NCBI GenBank assembly: GCA_000403335.2
Contig: KE159617.1
Coordinates: 62,001-126,000, forward strand
DNA length: 64,000 bases
Direction: 5' to 3'
DNA from: Lachnospiraceae bacterium MD335
Lineage (GTDB): Bacteria > Bacillota > Clostridia > Lachnospirales > Lachnospiraceae
The notes beneath the pieces are model-generated. The model saw nothing but the letters and a program-made list of their open reading frames with translations. It searched no databases and was not told where the DNA came from. Positions 54,652-63,545 of the stretch are shown here, piece after piece (position 1 is the stretch's first letter; each line of letters starts with the position of its first letter). The position numbers and the translations under genes are program-made.

Positions 54652-55401
54652 ATGAGCACAGAAAAAATTGATGTAAAAATAACCGACTCGCCAATACAGG
54701 CAGCCGATTATGCCAAACAAAACATTCCTTACATTGTGGTATTAAATGAAAAAAATAAGGGGCAGACCTTTCCAAACGGTGCATACTGTGTCGAAAACGC
54801 AGAGGATATTGACGATGCATATAAGGACAGGGTGTATCGGCGTTTTCGCGGTCTTCCGTGGGAGATTGCCGAGACAATGCGCCTTAAAATTCGCGAAATT
54901 ACGGTGGATGACGTACCGCGTCTGTATGAACTGTACGGCGGCGAAGGCGTTACGAAATACATGGAGCCGCTTTTTCCGGAACCGCAGCAGGAAGTGGAAT
55001 ACACAAAAGCTTATATTGAAAATGTATATCATTTTTACGGCTACGGCATGTGGGTAATTGTGCAAAAGGAGAGCGGTGCGGTTATCGGGCGTGTGGGACT
55101 CGAGTATAAGGAAGGGTTTGACGGGCTGGAGCTTGGGTTTATGCTTGGTGCGGAGTATCAGCACCGCGGTTACGCGTATGAGGCGTGTAAAGCAGTGCTT
55201 TCGTATGGAGTAAGCGTGCTCGGCGTTACGCGTTTTTTTGCCTTTGTGAATGAGGAAAACACCGCGTCAATACGGCTGTGCGGCAGGCTTGGTTTTATCA
55301 GGACAGGGAACGTGAGACTGCCGGGGCTGCAGACCGATGAGAAAAACTTTGGCAATAAAATCATAGAACGGGAGCTTGTGTGCTACGTTTGTGAGGCATA
55401 A
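54652..55401 (+). CDS. GNAT acetyltransferase (RimJ/RimL-like) with extra N-terminal domain
   Basis: 249 residues. The C-terminal part (about 78-240) is a GNAT domain: LKIREITVDDVPRLYELY, the acetyl-CoA loop region ELGFMLGAEYQHRGYAYEACKAVL and the late FVNEENTASIRLCGRLGF. The first 75 residues (TDSPIQAADYAKQNIPYIVVLNE, then PNGAYCVENAEDID) form an additional domain with a possible partial Rossmann-like fold that I do not recognise. The substrate is unknown. The ribosome site before the ATG is weak. It is isolated; a leader hairpin at 55563 follows at a distance. Confidence 0.8.
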   Translation: MSTEKIDVKITDSPIQAADYAKQNIPYIVVLNEKNKGQTFPNGAYCVENAEDIDDAYKDRVYRRFRGLPWEIAETMRLKIREITVDDVPRLYELYGGEGVTKYMEPLFPEPQQEVEYTKAYIENVYHFYGYGMWVIVQKESGAVIGRVGLEYKEGFDGLELGFMLGAEYQHRGYAYEACKAVLSYGVSVLGVTRFFAFVNEENTASIRLCGRLGFIRTGNVRLPGLQTDEKNFGNKIIERELVCYVCEA

Positions 55402-55519
55402 TGTCAAAAACTGGCAGCATTTTGGGAAAAAATATAAAAAACGAACGCACAATTTGTATGGCATTACGCATAAAAGAACGTGTTTTCGGTATAATTATAA
55501 ACCTTTGACAAAAATAAAT

Positions 55520-55548
55520 TTGACAATCAAAACGCATGGTGGTAGGAT
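55520..55548 (+). promoter_or_regulatory. Candidate sigma-A promoter of the Amt-PII gene
   Basis: TTGACA at 55520-55525, 17 bases, TAGGAT at 55543-55548. Confidence 0.5.
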
Positions 55549-55562
55549 AAAGCACATAAAGC

Positions 55563-55603
55563 AAAGGCGCTTTGGGAAACAGGAATTCCCAAGGCGCCTT
55601 TTT
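55563..55603 (+). terminator. Terminator-like hairpin in the Amt-PII leader
   Basis: A 15-bp stem (55564-55578 with 55586-55600, one G-U pair), 7-base loop, then T5. It lies between the candidate promoter and the start codon of amt, so it could attenuate that gene; it could also end transcripts from the GNAT gene. Confidence 0.7.
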
Positions 55604-55634
55604 GAGTTTATAAAAACAAGTTGAGGAGGAAAAA

Positions 55635-57428
55635 ATGATGGCAGAGGAGATTATGAGTGTCATAACCGGTGAGGTCTATGGCGTATGGTTTCTGATTGGC
55701 GCGGCATTGGTATTTTGGATGCAGGCGGGATTCGCAATGGTGGAGGCGGGATTCACCCGCGCGAAGAATACGGGAAACATCATTATGAAAAATCTGATGG
55801 ATTTCTGTATCGGTACATGTGTATTTATTTTAATCGGCTTCGGGTTGCTGCTTGGCGAGGACATGGTCGGTTTGATTGGGAAACCGGGCTTTGATATTTT
55901 CACAAGCTATGCGGATTTTGACTGGTCAAACTTTGTATTCAATCTCGTATTCTGCGCGACGACGGCGACAATTGTCTCCGGAGCAATGGCGGAGCGGACA
56001 AAGTTCTTGTCCTACTGTGTGTATTCGGCAGTGATTTCGGCGCTCATCTATCCGATTGAGGCACACTGGATTTGGGGCGGCGGATGGCTTGCACAGATTG
56101 GATTTCATGATTTCGCAGGGTCCTGCGCAATTCATATGGTGGGCGGCGTCAGTGCGCTGATTGGCGCAAAAATGTTAGGACCGCGTATCGGCAAGTTCAC
56201 GAAGGATAAGAGCGGAAAAATCGTCAAGGTCAACGCTTTTCCCGGTCACAATCTGACAATCGGCGCACTCGGCGTATTTATCCTGTGGCTTGGCTGGTAT
56301 GGTTTTAACGGCGCGGCGGCGACTTCCATAGCGGAGCTTGGTTCCATTTTTGTGACGACAACAATCGCGCCTGCAATTGCGACAGTCGTATGTATGGTAT
56401 TCACATGGATAAAGTATGGAAAACCCGACGTTTCCATGTGTCTCAACGCTTCGCTTGCAGGTCTTGTGGCAATTACGGCAGGCTGCGACGTGACGGACGC
56501 GTTCGGTGCAATTGTAATCGGTGCGGTGGCAGGTTTGCTAGTCTGCTTCGGCGTATGGTTTCTTGATTACAAATTACATATTGACGATCCGGTAGGTGCA
56601 GTAGCGGTTCACTGCTTAAACGGTATTTGGGGTACGATTGCGGTCGGTTTCTTTGCAACGGACACTGCGCCCGCGTATGCGAGAGGGTACGGTGACGGTG
56701 TAACCTACGGTGCAAATCAGATTTGCGGCACGGGACTGTTCTATGGCGGCGGATTTCATTTACTGGGAATACAGTTGTTCGGTATGCTCAGTGTTATCGC
56801 CTGGACAGCGGTCACAATTACAATAACGTTTGTTATTATAAAAGCAATCTTTGGGCTGCGCGTGACGGAGGAGGAAGAAATCATCGGTCTTGACGCGACA
56901 GAGCATGGTCTGCCTTCCGCATATGCAGGCTTTGCAATGATGGATATTTCAAACAATATGATTATGGAGGAGAACGAAAACACGCAGCTTGGCACGGACG
57001 AATACGCAGCGGCATCAGAGGCGCAGAAAAACGCGGCTGTGAAAGTATCGCAGGTTCCGTTTGCATCGGCGTCGGGGATTTACAAGGTGGTAATTATTGC
57101 GAAGTTAAGTCGTTATGACAAGCTCAGAAAAGCCATGAACGATCTCGGTGTGACAGGTATGACCGTGACACAGGTTATGGGATGCGGCATTCAGAAGGGT
57201 GCAGGCGAGCGCTACCGCGGAGCGGAAATTGACGCAACCTTGCTTCCGAAGGTGAAGGTTGAGGTAGTCGTTTCAAGCATTCCGGTTGAGAAAGTCATTG
57301 AAGGAGCAAAGAAAGTGCTTTACACCGGACATATCGGCGACGGAAAGATTTTTGTATACAATGTTGACAAGGTCGTGAAAATCCGGACAGGAGAAGAGGG
57401 CATGGCGGCTTTGGCGGATGTGGAATAA
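55635..57428 (+). CDS. amt: Ammonium transporter with fused C-terminal PII domain
   Basis: 597 residues. The Amt/Rh channel (about 1-425) has eleven expected membrane segments, with IVSGAMAERTKF, HMVGGVSALIGA and CLNGIWGTIAVG as family motifs. A linker follows, then a complete GlnB/GlnK domain (about 485-597: YKVVIIAKLSRYDKLRKAM, T-loop QKGAGERYRGAEI, TGHIGDGKIFVYNV). The T-loop tyrosine used for uridylylation (RGAEY in E. coli) is isoleucine, so control is by ligands only (ATP/ADP, 2-oxoglutarate). The fusion puts the PII gate permanently next to its channel. Two adjacent ATG codons (55635, 55638) follow an AGGAGG site; 55638 has the better spacing. Confidence 0.92.
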   Translation: MMAEEIMSVITGEVYGVWFLIGAALVFWMQAGFAMVEAGFTRAKNTGNIIMKNLMDFCIGTCVFILIGFGLLLGEDMVGLIGKPGFDIFTSYADFDWSNFVFNLVFCATTATIVSGAMAERTKFLSYCVYSAVISALIYPIEAHWIWGGGWLAQIGFHDFAGSCAIHMVGGVSALIGAKMLGPRIGKFTKDKSGKIVKVNAFPGHNLTIGALGVFILWLGWYGFNGAAATSIAELGSIFVTTTIAPAIATVVCMVFTWIKYGKPDVSMCLNASLAGLVAITAGCDVTDAFGAIVIGAVAGLLVCFGVWFLDYKLHIDDPVGAVAVHCLNGIWGTIAVGFFATDTAPAYARGYGDGVTYGANQICGTGLFYGGGFHLLGIQLFGMLSVIAWTAVTITITFVIIKAIFGLRVTEEEEIIGLDATEHGLPSAYAGFAMMDISNNMIMEENENTQLGTDEYAAASEAQKNAAVKVSQVPFASASGIYKVVIIAKLSRYDKLRKAMNDLGVTGMTVTQVMGCGIQKGAGERYRGAEIDATLLPKVKVEVVVSSIPVEKVIEGAKKVLYTGHIGDGKIFVYNVDKVVKIRTGEEGMAALADVE

Positions 57429-57438
57429 AGATAAAATG

Positions 57439-57475
57439 AAAAGGGAGTGGGTGTATGTGCACGCACTTCCTTTTT
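57439..57475. terminator. Bidirectional terminator between amt and the HD-GYP gene
   Basis: An 11-bp stem AAAAGGGAGTG/CACTTCCTTTT (57439-57449 with 57464-57474, one G-U pair), A-run before and T-run after, between convergent genes. Confidence 0.75.
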
Positions 57476-57481
57476 CAATTA

Positions 57482-58582
57482 CTATATAATGGATTCAATC
57501 GAGAGATTTTCCATATTGGACAGCAGCAGGATGCTGTTATAATACTCTTTCTGAAGATCCCTGTCTTTACATCCTTCCAGGCGGATCGGTGGTTTGAGGC
57601 AAGTACCGCGGTTGACAAAGATCACATTTTCGTCCATTCCGCTGCAAAGCGTCACTTTGTGTTCTAAGAATAAATTTAAGATATTTTCCAAAAAGGTAAG
57701 CACATAGTCTGCTTCGTATTTTTGAAAGCCGCTGTCGTTAAAATATTTTATTAACGATAGCGGACACATGGAAAGCCGGCAGGTCTTATCCACTATCATA
57801 GAGTCAAATATATCGGCAATCATGACAAGCTTTGTGAATTTGCTGATTTCACTGCCCGATAAACCGTACGGATAGCCGCTTGCGTCACACCGCTCATGAT
57901 GTGTGAGCGCGGTATCCCTGACAGTTTCGGAAATGCTGCGGTATTTGCTCAGAAGATGAAATCCTTCGATGGGATGGGTTTTAATAATTGCCAGTTCTTC
58001 CTGAGTGAAATGTCCGGTTTTTTCTGAAATAACCGAAGGAAGCATCAACATACCGCAGTCGTGAAACAGTCCGCACGCTGTTGCGGTTAACTGTTCCTCC
58101 TTGGTAAAACCAAGCCAGCGCGAAAACACATTTGAAATCAGTGCAACGCCGATGCAGTGACTGTATATGGTATTATCCGTACTGCGCAGGTTCAGCAGAA
58201 TATTAAAAATATTAACAATGCTGCCATCCTGGTGAAGTAGCGATACGACTTCCCGCAGCAGGTCATCGGAACAGAACGGCTCGTTTTTTGCAACAGAGTT
58301 TGTTAAAACAGCGTGGTAATGCTCGGAGCATCGTTTAAATGCGCCGATAAAACAGCTGCTTTTCTCATCAAAATCAGATGTCCCGGATGTAAGCGGACAG
58401 GCAAGATCGTATGCCGCTTCATCTTCAACCACCACATAATAAATGCAATAATTCTCGAGACGGACAATAATATTTTCTGTCAATACGGTGCTTTTGGGAA
58501 CGACAGTTTGGGTGTCGGGAGATAAAACGTCTTCAGCGGCAATCATTCCCGGTTTTAAGTCCGCAATTGATACTCGTTTCAT
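57482..58582 (-). CDS. HD-GYP domain protein, probable cyclic-di-GMP phosphodiesterase
   Basis: About 366 residues. An N-terminal region of about 130 residues, with a start resembling a DUF3391-type segment (IADLKPGMIAAEDVLSPDTQTVVPKSTVL), precedes the HD-GYP domain (about 135-300). The metal motif FHDCG, the HPIEGFHLL histidine and HHERCDASGYPYGL (HHE and GYP) are intact, so phosphodiesterase activity is likely. No membrane segment, so cytoplasmic. Start at 58582 follows GGAGG. It is transcribed with plsC upstream (20-base gap). Confidence 0.85.
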   Translation of the reverse strand: MKRVSIADLKPGMIAAEDVLSPDTQTVVPKSTVLTENIIVRLENYCIYYVVVEDEAAYDLACPLTSGTSDFDEKSSCFIGAFKRCSEHYHAVLTNSVAKNEPFCSDDLLREVVSLLHQDGSIVNIFNILLNLRSTDNTIYSHCIGVALISNVFSRWLGFTKEEQLTATACGLFHDCGMLMLPSVISEKTGHFTQEELAIIKTHPIEGFHLLSKYRSISETVRDTALTHHERCDASGYPYGLSGSEISKFTKLVMIADIFDSMIVDKTCRLSMCPLSLIKYFNDSGFQKYEADYVLTFLENILNLFLEHKVTLCSGMDENVIFVNRGTCLKPPIRLEGCKDRDLQKEYYNSILLLSNMENLSIESII

Positions 58583-58602
58583 TGGTACCTCCATTTCGCA
58601 GC

Positions 58603-59337
58603 CTACAGGTTCTGCATGTTTTTTTCGTGTGTTTCCTGAATAATGGTCTGAAAATATGCGCCAGGGCGCTTTTGCTGTTCTTTTGGAAGGTCCTGAATAA
58701 GAACAGGAGTTCCATACTCGATTATCACATGTGACTTTTTAATAAAAGGGAACTGGTTTTCGAGTATGCTTGCGCTGTTGACAATTGTCATCGGGACAAT
58801 CGGACAGCCGGATTTTGAGGCAATTTTGAAACTTCCTTCATTAAACGGCAGAAGCTCTCCCTCCGTTTTGGACCTTGTGCCTTCCGGAAAAATGCAGACG
58901 GAAATGCCGCTTTTTATTAAATCAATTGCCTCAAGAATTGTCTGCATACCTGCCTTAATATCCTTGCGGTCAAGGAATAAGCAGTGCAGATTGCGCATCC
59001 AAATATTGAGCAGCGGAACCTTCTCAATTTCCTTTTTCGCGATATATCCGGTCGGGCGCGGCACCATCGGGTAAGTCAGTACGACATCAAAAAAGCTTCT
59101 GTGATTGCCAATATAGAGCACGGCAGTGTCGGACGGAACGTTTTCCAGTCCGATATAGTCGACCTTTGTGCCTGCAAGAAAACGTACACATCGAAAAGCC
59201 CGGTTTACAATAGTAAGGCTTGACCTGCTTTTCAAACCAGGGTTCATTTTACCAATAATATATTCAACAATCATAACGGGAATTGTGAAAATCAAAAAAA
59301 GAACAACAAAAGTAATCACTAAAATCAGTCTTATCAT
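58603..59337 (-). CDS. plsC: 1-acyl-sn-glycerol-3-phosphate acyltransferase
   Basis: 244-residue acyltransferase adding the second acyl chain to lysophosphatidic acid. One N-terminal membrane segment (about 3-27) anchors it. Motif I NHRSFFDV (HX4D catalytic pair) is near residue 78 and motif III FPEGTRS near residue 150; IVPMTIVNS follows. It is first in a two-gene minus-strand unit with the HD-GYP gene and has its own candidate promoter. Confidence 0.92.
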   Translation of the reverse strand: MIRLILVITFVVLFLIFTIPVMIVEYIIGKMNPGLKSRSSLTIVNRAFRCVRFLAGTKVDYIGLENVPSDTAVLYIGNHRSFFDVVLTYPMVPRPTGYIAKKEIEKVPLLNIWMRNLHCLFLDRKDIKAGMQTILEAIDLIKSGISVCIFPEGTRSKTEGELLPFNEGSFKIASKSGCPIVPMTIVNSASILENQFPFIKKSHVIIEYGTPVLIQDLPKEQQKRPGAYFQTIIQETHEKNMQNL

Positions 59338-59366
59338 ATCGGTATTTCAATCCTTTCTTCTTGATT

Positions 59367-59395
59367 ACATTATTATCTTAATACATTTTATGCAA
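59367..59395 (-). promoter_or_regulatory. Candidate promoter of the plsC-HD-GYP operon
   Basis: On the minus strand TTGCAT (59390-59395) and TAATGT (59367-59372), 17 bases apart. Confidence 0.5.
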
Positions 59396-59479
59396 TAAAA
59401 TCAATAATAAAAGAATATCTTTTCTCCCGATAGCATAGTTTAATACAGAAAATCCATATTATTTATGAGGAGTGGCAGC

Positions 59480-59902
59480 ATGCATATATCCATAAAAAAT
59501 GTAGTACGTGCGATTACGGTCGTTGCTTTGACACTGATATTCACGGGATGCGCCGCGCAGGAGACGGCGGCGGATAAGCTTAAGGATTTGGAGTTTACGG
59601 TTGTCGGCGAGGCGGAGCAGCCGGAGGCGCTCAAGGACATTATTGCGGAGAAATCAAGCAGTGCATTTCAGATTAGTTACACCATCGGAGAGGATTTGTA
59701 CATTGCAATCGGCTACGGCGAGCAGCCAAGCGGCGGCTACAGCATTTCGGTCAATGCATTTTATGAGACACCCGATTCTCTGATGATAGACACTACGCTG
59801 CTTGGTCCCGGATCTGCGGAAAATGTGACGGACACTCCGACGACGCCGTATATTGTCATAAAAACGGAAAATATTTCGGATAAACCGATTGCATTCAAGT
59901 AA
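59480..59902 (+). CDS. PrcB-like lipoprotein
   Basis: About 140 residues. Signal peptide with lipobox FTGC, then a small beta domain with the PrcB C-terminal family pattern: LYIAIGYGEQPSGGYSISV and DTPTTPYIVIKTE, where the family has GxxxTGGY and TTPY. PrcB was described as a subunit of a spirochaete surface protease complex; its role in Firmicutes is unknown. The ATG at 59480 follows a GAGGAG site and is preferred to the one at 59465. It is alone, about 105 bases before pyrC. Confidence 0.72.
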   Translation: MHISIKNVVRAITVVALTLIFTGCAAQETAADKLKDLEFTVVGEAEQPEALKDIIAEKSSSAFQISYTIGEDLYIAIGYGEQPSGGYSISVNAFYETPDSLMIDTTLLGPGSAENVTDTPTTPYIVIKTENISDKPIAFK

Positions 59903-60007
59903 TAATACAAAGCAATTTTGTTTGCGGCTTGCGGGTTTTATGATAGTATAGGTTTATAATGTTTTGGAGTACATACGAAATATGATAAAAACAAAGGAGG
60001 ATAACGC

Positions 60008-61288
60008 ATGTTATTGATAAAGAACGGATTGGTGATTGATCCCAGTCAGAATTTATGCGAAAAAAAGGATATTCTGATTAAAAACAAAAAAATAGAATGG
60101 GTAAAAAGTAAAATAACAGTAGATGCTGAATGCGACATTATTGATGCCGAAAATTGTATTGTGGCGCCGGGGCTTGTCGATGTGCATGTGCACTTCAGAG
60201 ATCCCGGTTTCACTTATAAAGAGGATATTGAAACGGGGGCAAGGGCGGCTGCCAAAGGCGGAATTACAAGTGTTGTGCTTATGGCAAATACAAAACCTGC
60301 CGGGGATAATGAGGATACAATAACATATGTAATCAATAAGGGTGGGAAAACGGATATTAAAGTCTATACATGTGCCGCCGTGACAAAAGGAATGGCAGGA
60401 AAGGAGCTCACGGATATGGATGCGCTGCTTTCCTGCGGAGCAGTCGGCTTTACGGATGACGGCATTCCAATAACCGATGCGGCGCTGCTGGAAGAGGCAT
60501 TTTGGAAAACAGCCGAACGAAAAGTGCCGATTAGTCTGCATGAGGAAGATCCGGCGCTGATAATGAATAACGGTATCAACAAAGGAAAGGCATCTGCGCA
60601 TTTCGGCATTGGAGGCTCGCCGCGTGAGGCGGAAATCTCATTGATTGCGCGTGATTTGGAGCTTGCGTTAAAAACGGGTGCTATTTTAAACATCCAGCAT
60701 ATCAGCACAAAAGAAGGCGTGGAGCTTGTCAGGGAAGCAAAGCAAAAAGCAGCCAGACTTGGAAGGAATACAATTCATGCGGAAGCCACACCGCACCATT
60801 TCAGCCTTACCGAAGAGGCGGCAATCCAATACGGAACATTGGCAAAGATGAATCCGCCGCTTAGGGAAGAGGCGGACCGTCTTGCAATTATCGAGGGACT
60901 TCGGGACGGAACAATAGACATCATTGCCACCGACCACGCGCCCCATAGCAGGGAAGAGAAGGAGAGATCGGTTACGGAGGCGCCAAGCGGCATCATTGGT
61001 CTTGAAACGGCGCTCTCCCTTGGCGTAACAAAGCTTGTGGAGGAGAACGGGTTTACACATATGCAGCTTTTGCAGTGCATGAGTACAAATCCTGCCAAAA
61101 TGTACGGATTAGATGCGGGGACGCTCGCCGCCGGCGCGCCTGCCGACATTGTGATCTATCATCCCAAGAAAACATGGACTGCCGGGAATTACCTGTCAAA
61201 GTCGTCCAATTCACCGTTTACCCGGCAGAAGCTGCAGGGGGTGGTGCAATATACGATTGCGGACGGAAAGGTCGTATACCGCGCATGA
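60008..61288 (+). CDS. pyrC: Dihydroorotase
   Basis: Zinc amidohydrolase cyclising carbamoyl aspartate to dihydroorotate in pyrimidine synthesis. 426 residues, type I (Bacillus PyrC) length. The metal motif DVHVHFRDPG is near residue 58, histidines follow in SLHEED, NIQHISTKEG and TPHHF, and the catalytic aspartate lies in IIATDHAPHS. The ribosome site AAGGAGG precedes the ATG. It stands apart from other pyr genes here, and no PyrR-type leader was seen. Confidence 0.95.
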   Translation: MLLIKNGLVIDPSQNLCEKKDILIKNKKIEWVKSKITVDAECDIIDAENCIVAPGLVDVHVHFRDPGFTYKEDIETGARAAAKGGITSVVLMANTKPAGDNEDTITYVINKGGKTDIKVYTCAAVTKGMAGKELTDMDALLSCGAVGFTDDGIPITDAALLEEAFWKTAERKVPISLHEEDPALIMNNGINKGKASAHFGIGGSPREAEISLIARDLELALKTGAILNIQHISTKEGVELVREAKQKAARLGRNTIHAEATPHHFSLTEEAAIQYGTLAKMNPPLREEADRLAIIEGLRDGTIDIIATDHAPHSREEKERSVTEAPSGIIGLETALSLGVTKLVEENGFTHMQLLQCMSTNPAKMYGLDAGTLAAGAPADIVIYHPKKTWTAGNYLSKSSNSPFTRQKLQGVVQYTIADGKVVYRA

Positions 61289-61553
61289 AAATAGGAAAAT
61301 CCGTTTGGTGAATTTGTATATGAAAATTGTTAATTTTATGACAAGATGTACATTTTATTTTATGTAACTTTGATAGACATTGCTACATTTCGACAAAAAA
61401 TTTAGAAAAAAATGCGGAAAACTTTAGCAATTTTTTATTGATTTTAAGAAAAATTAAAAAAAATTTAGAATTTATTAACTGCGTAAAATGCCGAAAATTC
61501 AATGTTTTTTCGAAAAAACCTCCTCGAAATGGCGTGATTTCTAAAATTCTTGC

Positions 61554-61582
61554 TTGCATGAAAGCGTTTACAATGGTAAAAT
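61554..61582 (+). promoter_or_regulatory. Sigma-A promoter of the final sugar ABC operon
   Basis: TTGCAT at 61554-61559, 17 bases, TAAAAT at 61577-61582. The spacer consists almost entirely of the cre site. Confidence 0.6.
61559..61572 (+). promoter_or_regulatory. Catabolite-responsive element (CcpA site)
   Basis: TGAAAGCGTTTACA fits the cre consensus TGWAANCGNTNWCA at every position. It begins in the last base of the -35 box and fills the promoter spacer, a repressing position. Confidence 0.85.
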
Positions 61583-61686
61583 CTAAAATAGACACGGGCT
61601 ATGTCCTTTAAATCTAAAAGAACAGGCATGTAACCTTGTCTGAAACTTATTTTATCATTAATATTTTAGGGAGGAAAGGAAAAGAA

Positions 61687-63348
61687 ATGAAAAAGAAAGC
61701 ATTATCTTTACTTTTGGCATCTGCTATGGTTGTTTCACTGGCAGCATGCGGCAATTCCGGTTCAGATTCGAACCAGCCTGCAGCAGACAGCAACAACAGC
61801 GGCAATGCGGCAGCAGACAACAGTAACAGCGGCAACGCGGCAGCAGACAGCAACAACGGCGGTGACGCGGCAGCTACAGGAGATGTTGACTATCATGAAA
61901 TTCTCGGCGATACAGGCATTAACATGGTAGTAAACGGTACATTGACAGCTTCTGTTGACAATGGACAGGCAGCATTTGAGGAGCAGTGGGAAGCAGCAGT
62001 TGGTATTCCTTTGACAATCCAGCAGATGGATCATTCAGGCTACACGGATGCGGTTGGACGTCTTTTTGCAGGCGGTGACTATCCTGACGTAATCATTATG
62101 TCAGCAGATATGTTTAAGCAGTATGCACCGACAGGTCTTCTCTGGGATATGGCATCGGCTTATGAAAATGCAGATTTCCAAAGCAGAATGACACTTCCGG
62201 GCATCAACGAGGCATTAAAGGACTCTGAGGGACGTTTATACGGATTTGCTCCTACATACGGAAACGGATGTGTTACTTACGTAAAGCAGGCATGGCTTGA
62301 TGCAGTGGGAATGAGCATTGATGACATTAAGACATATGACGATTATTATGCAATGCTGAAGGCATTTCATGATGAGGATCCCGACGGAAACGGAACAAAA
62401 GGCGATACATATGGCGTTGTTGCAGCCGGATTTGTCGGAAACGAGGCGCCTTACATTAACTATCTGCCGGAGTTTTGGCAGGATGCATATCCTTCAATCC
62501 TTCAGGGAGAGGACGGCGTTTGGTATGACGGTTTCCAGACAGAGGAGACAAAAGCAGCTCTTGGAAGACTTCGCCAGGCATACGTTGACGGATGTATTGA
62601 TCCTGAGACATTGACGGCACAGACAAAGACAGCGCGTGAGAAATGGTTCTCAAATAATCAGACAGGTTCTGCCGGCGTATTCACATACTGGGCAGGTTCT
62701 TGGTATCAGACATTGACAGACAACTTCATTAAGAACCAGGTTGACGAGAATATCGTTCAGCTTCCTCCTATTGCAGAGGTTGGCGCTTATTTGAACAGAG
62801 AGGCTCCGGTATGGTGTATTATCGACTCAGGTGATCCGGTTCGTAATCAGGCGGTATTCGATGCATTTATTGAGACTATGATGGACGGCGATGTTGTTCA
62901 GACACTTTGGACATACGGTGCAGAAGATGTTCACTGGTCAACAAAGGCAGAAGAGTTTACAACAAACCCGGGAACAGATAGTGAAAAGCAGTATTCTTAT
63001 GCGGACGGTGAGTTCCACTTAAAGCAGTCTCCGAACGACCCGAACACTGTATGGAAGAAGAACCACATTGATCCCGCTCTTGCAGTTTGCGAGCTTACAA
63101 ACGGTTTTGCAGCACAGACAGATCTTGCAGCAGCAGGTAATGCGTTCTTTACAGAGAACTGTGTAGACGCTCCTGCAGCGCCTGTATCAGAGACTTTTAC
63201 AAATGAAACCGGTACTATTTTCGATGCAAAGCAGGCGGTTATCACAAAGGTTGTTGTAGAAGGCGGCGATATTGAAGAGGCTATGCAGGGTTATGTTGAT
63301 ACGGTTGGTTCTATCATCGACCAGTGTCTGGCTGAGTTGAATCAGTAA
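61687..63348 (+). CDS. Family 1 solute-binding lipoprotein (LplA/YtcQ-like)
   Basis: About 553 residues. Signal peptide with lipobox LAAC, then a low-complexity N/S/G/A/D linker of about 40 residues made of short near-repeats (SGNAAAD), and a large binding domain of the LplA/YtcQ type used for complex oligosaccharides. The frame is open from 61636, but ATG at 61687 is the one before the signal peptide and follows a GGGAGG-rich site. An LplB-type permease follows after about 200 bases. The upstream cre site implies repression by preferred sugars. The ligand is not known. Confidence 0.9.
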   Translation: MKKKALSLLLASAMVVSLAACGNSGSDSNQPAADSNNSGNAAADNSNSGNAAADSNNGGDAAATGDVDYHEILGDTGINMVVNGTLTASVDNGQAAFEEQWEAAVGIPLTIQQMDHSGYTDAVGRLFAGGDYPDVIIMSADMFKQYAPTGLLWDMASAYENADFQSRMTLPGINEALKDSEGRLYGFAPTYGNGCVTYVKQAWLDAVGMSIDDIKTYDDYYAMLKAFHDEDPDGNGTKGDTYGVVAAGFVGNEAPYINYLPEFWQDAYPSILQGEDGVWYDGFQTEETKAALGRLRQAYVDGCIDPETLTAQTKTAREKWFSNNQTGSAGVFTYWAGSWYQTLTDNFIKNQVDENIVQLPPIAEVGAYLNREAPVWCIIDSGDPVRNQAVFDAFIETMMDGDVVQTLWTYGAEDVHWSTKAEEFTTNPGTDSEKQYSYADGEFHLKQSPNDPNTVWKKNHIDPALAVCELTNGFAAQTDLAAAGNAFFTENCVDAPAAPVSETFTNETGTIFDAKQAVITKVVVEGGDIEEAMQGYVDTVGSIIDQCLAELNQ

Positions 63349-63406
63349 TTATAACAGCCTTTAATTACATTGGGCTGACAATAAAGTCATGAGAATGAAC
63401 GTGTCT

Positions 63407-63436
63407 CTGCCATGTGAGGGAATCCCCGCATGGCAG
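63407..63436. other. Hairpin between binding-protein and permease genes
   Basis: CTGCCATG/CATGGCAG (63407-63414 with 63429-63436) around an inner GGG/CCC pair, without a T-tract. It probably protects the upstream message or tunes read-through into the permease. Confidence 0.45.
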
Positions 63437-63545
63437 GGCGCTTATTCTAAAAACTACCAACATAGTAACAGGTGGCCGTTCTATCCGGCCGCATAGTGAT
63501 TATGGGGAAAATTCCAGTGGAAAAGGAAGAAAGGATGAGAACGGT

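Larger units (their letters stand above)
61289..61686 (+). other. AT-rich promoter region of the final sugar ABC operon
   Basis: No gene is seen in these 398 bases. The first 250 are very AT-rich without clear structure; the last part holds the promoter (61554-61582), the overlapping cre site (61559-61572), a leader of about 100 bases and a GGGAGGAAAGG ribosome region. Confidence 0.55.

Noticed and set aside
55563-55603. ANTAR-type antiterminator RNA in the amt leader
   Set aside because: The loop is seven bases, not a hexaloop with A1 and G4, and no partner stem was found upstream.
60000-60007. PyrR-type attenuator before pyrC
   Set aside because: The 105-base leader has no PyrR-binding motif and no terminator/antiterminator pair.
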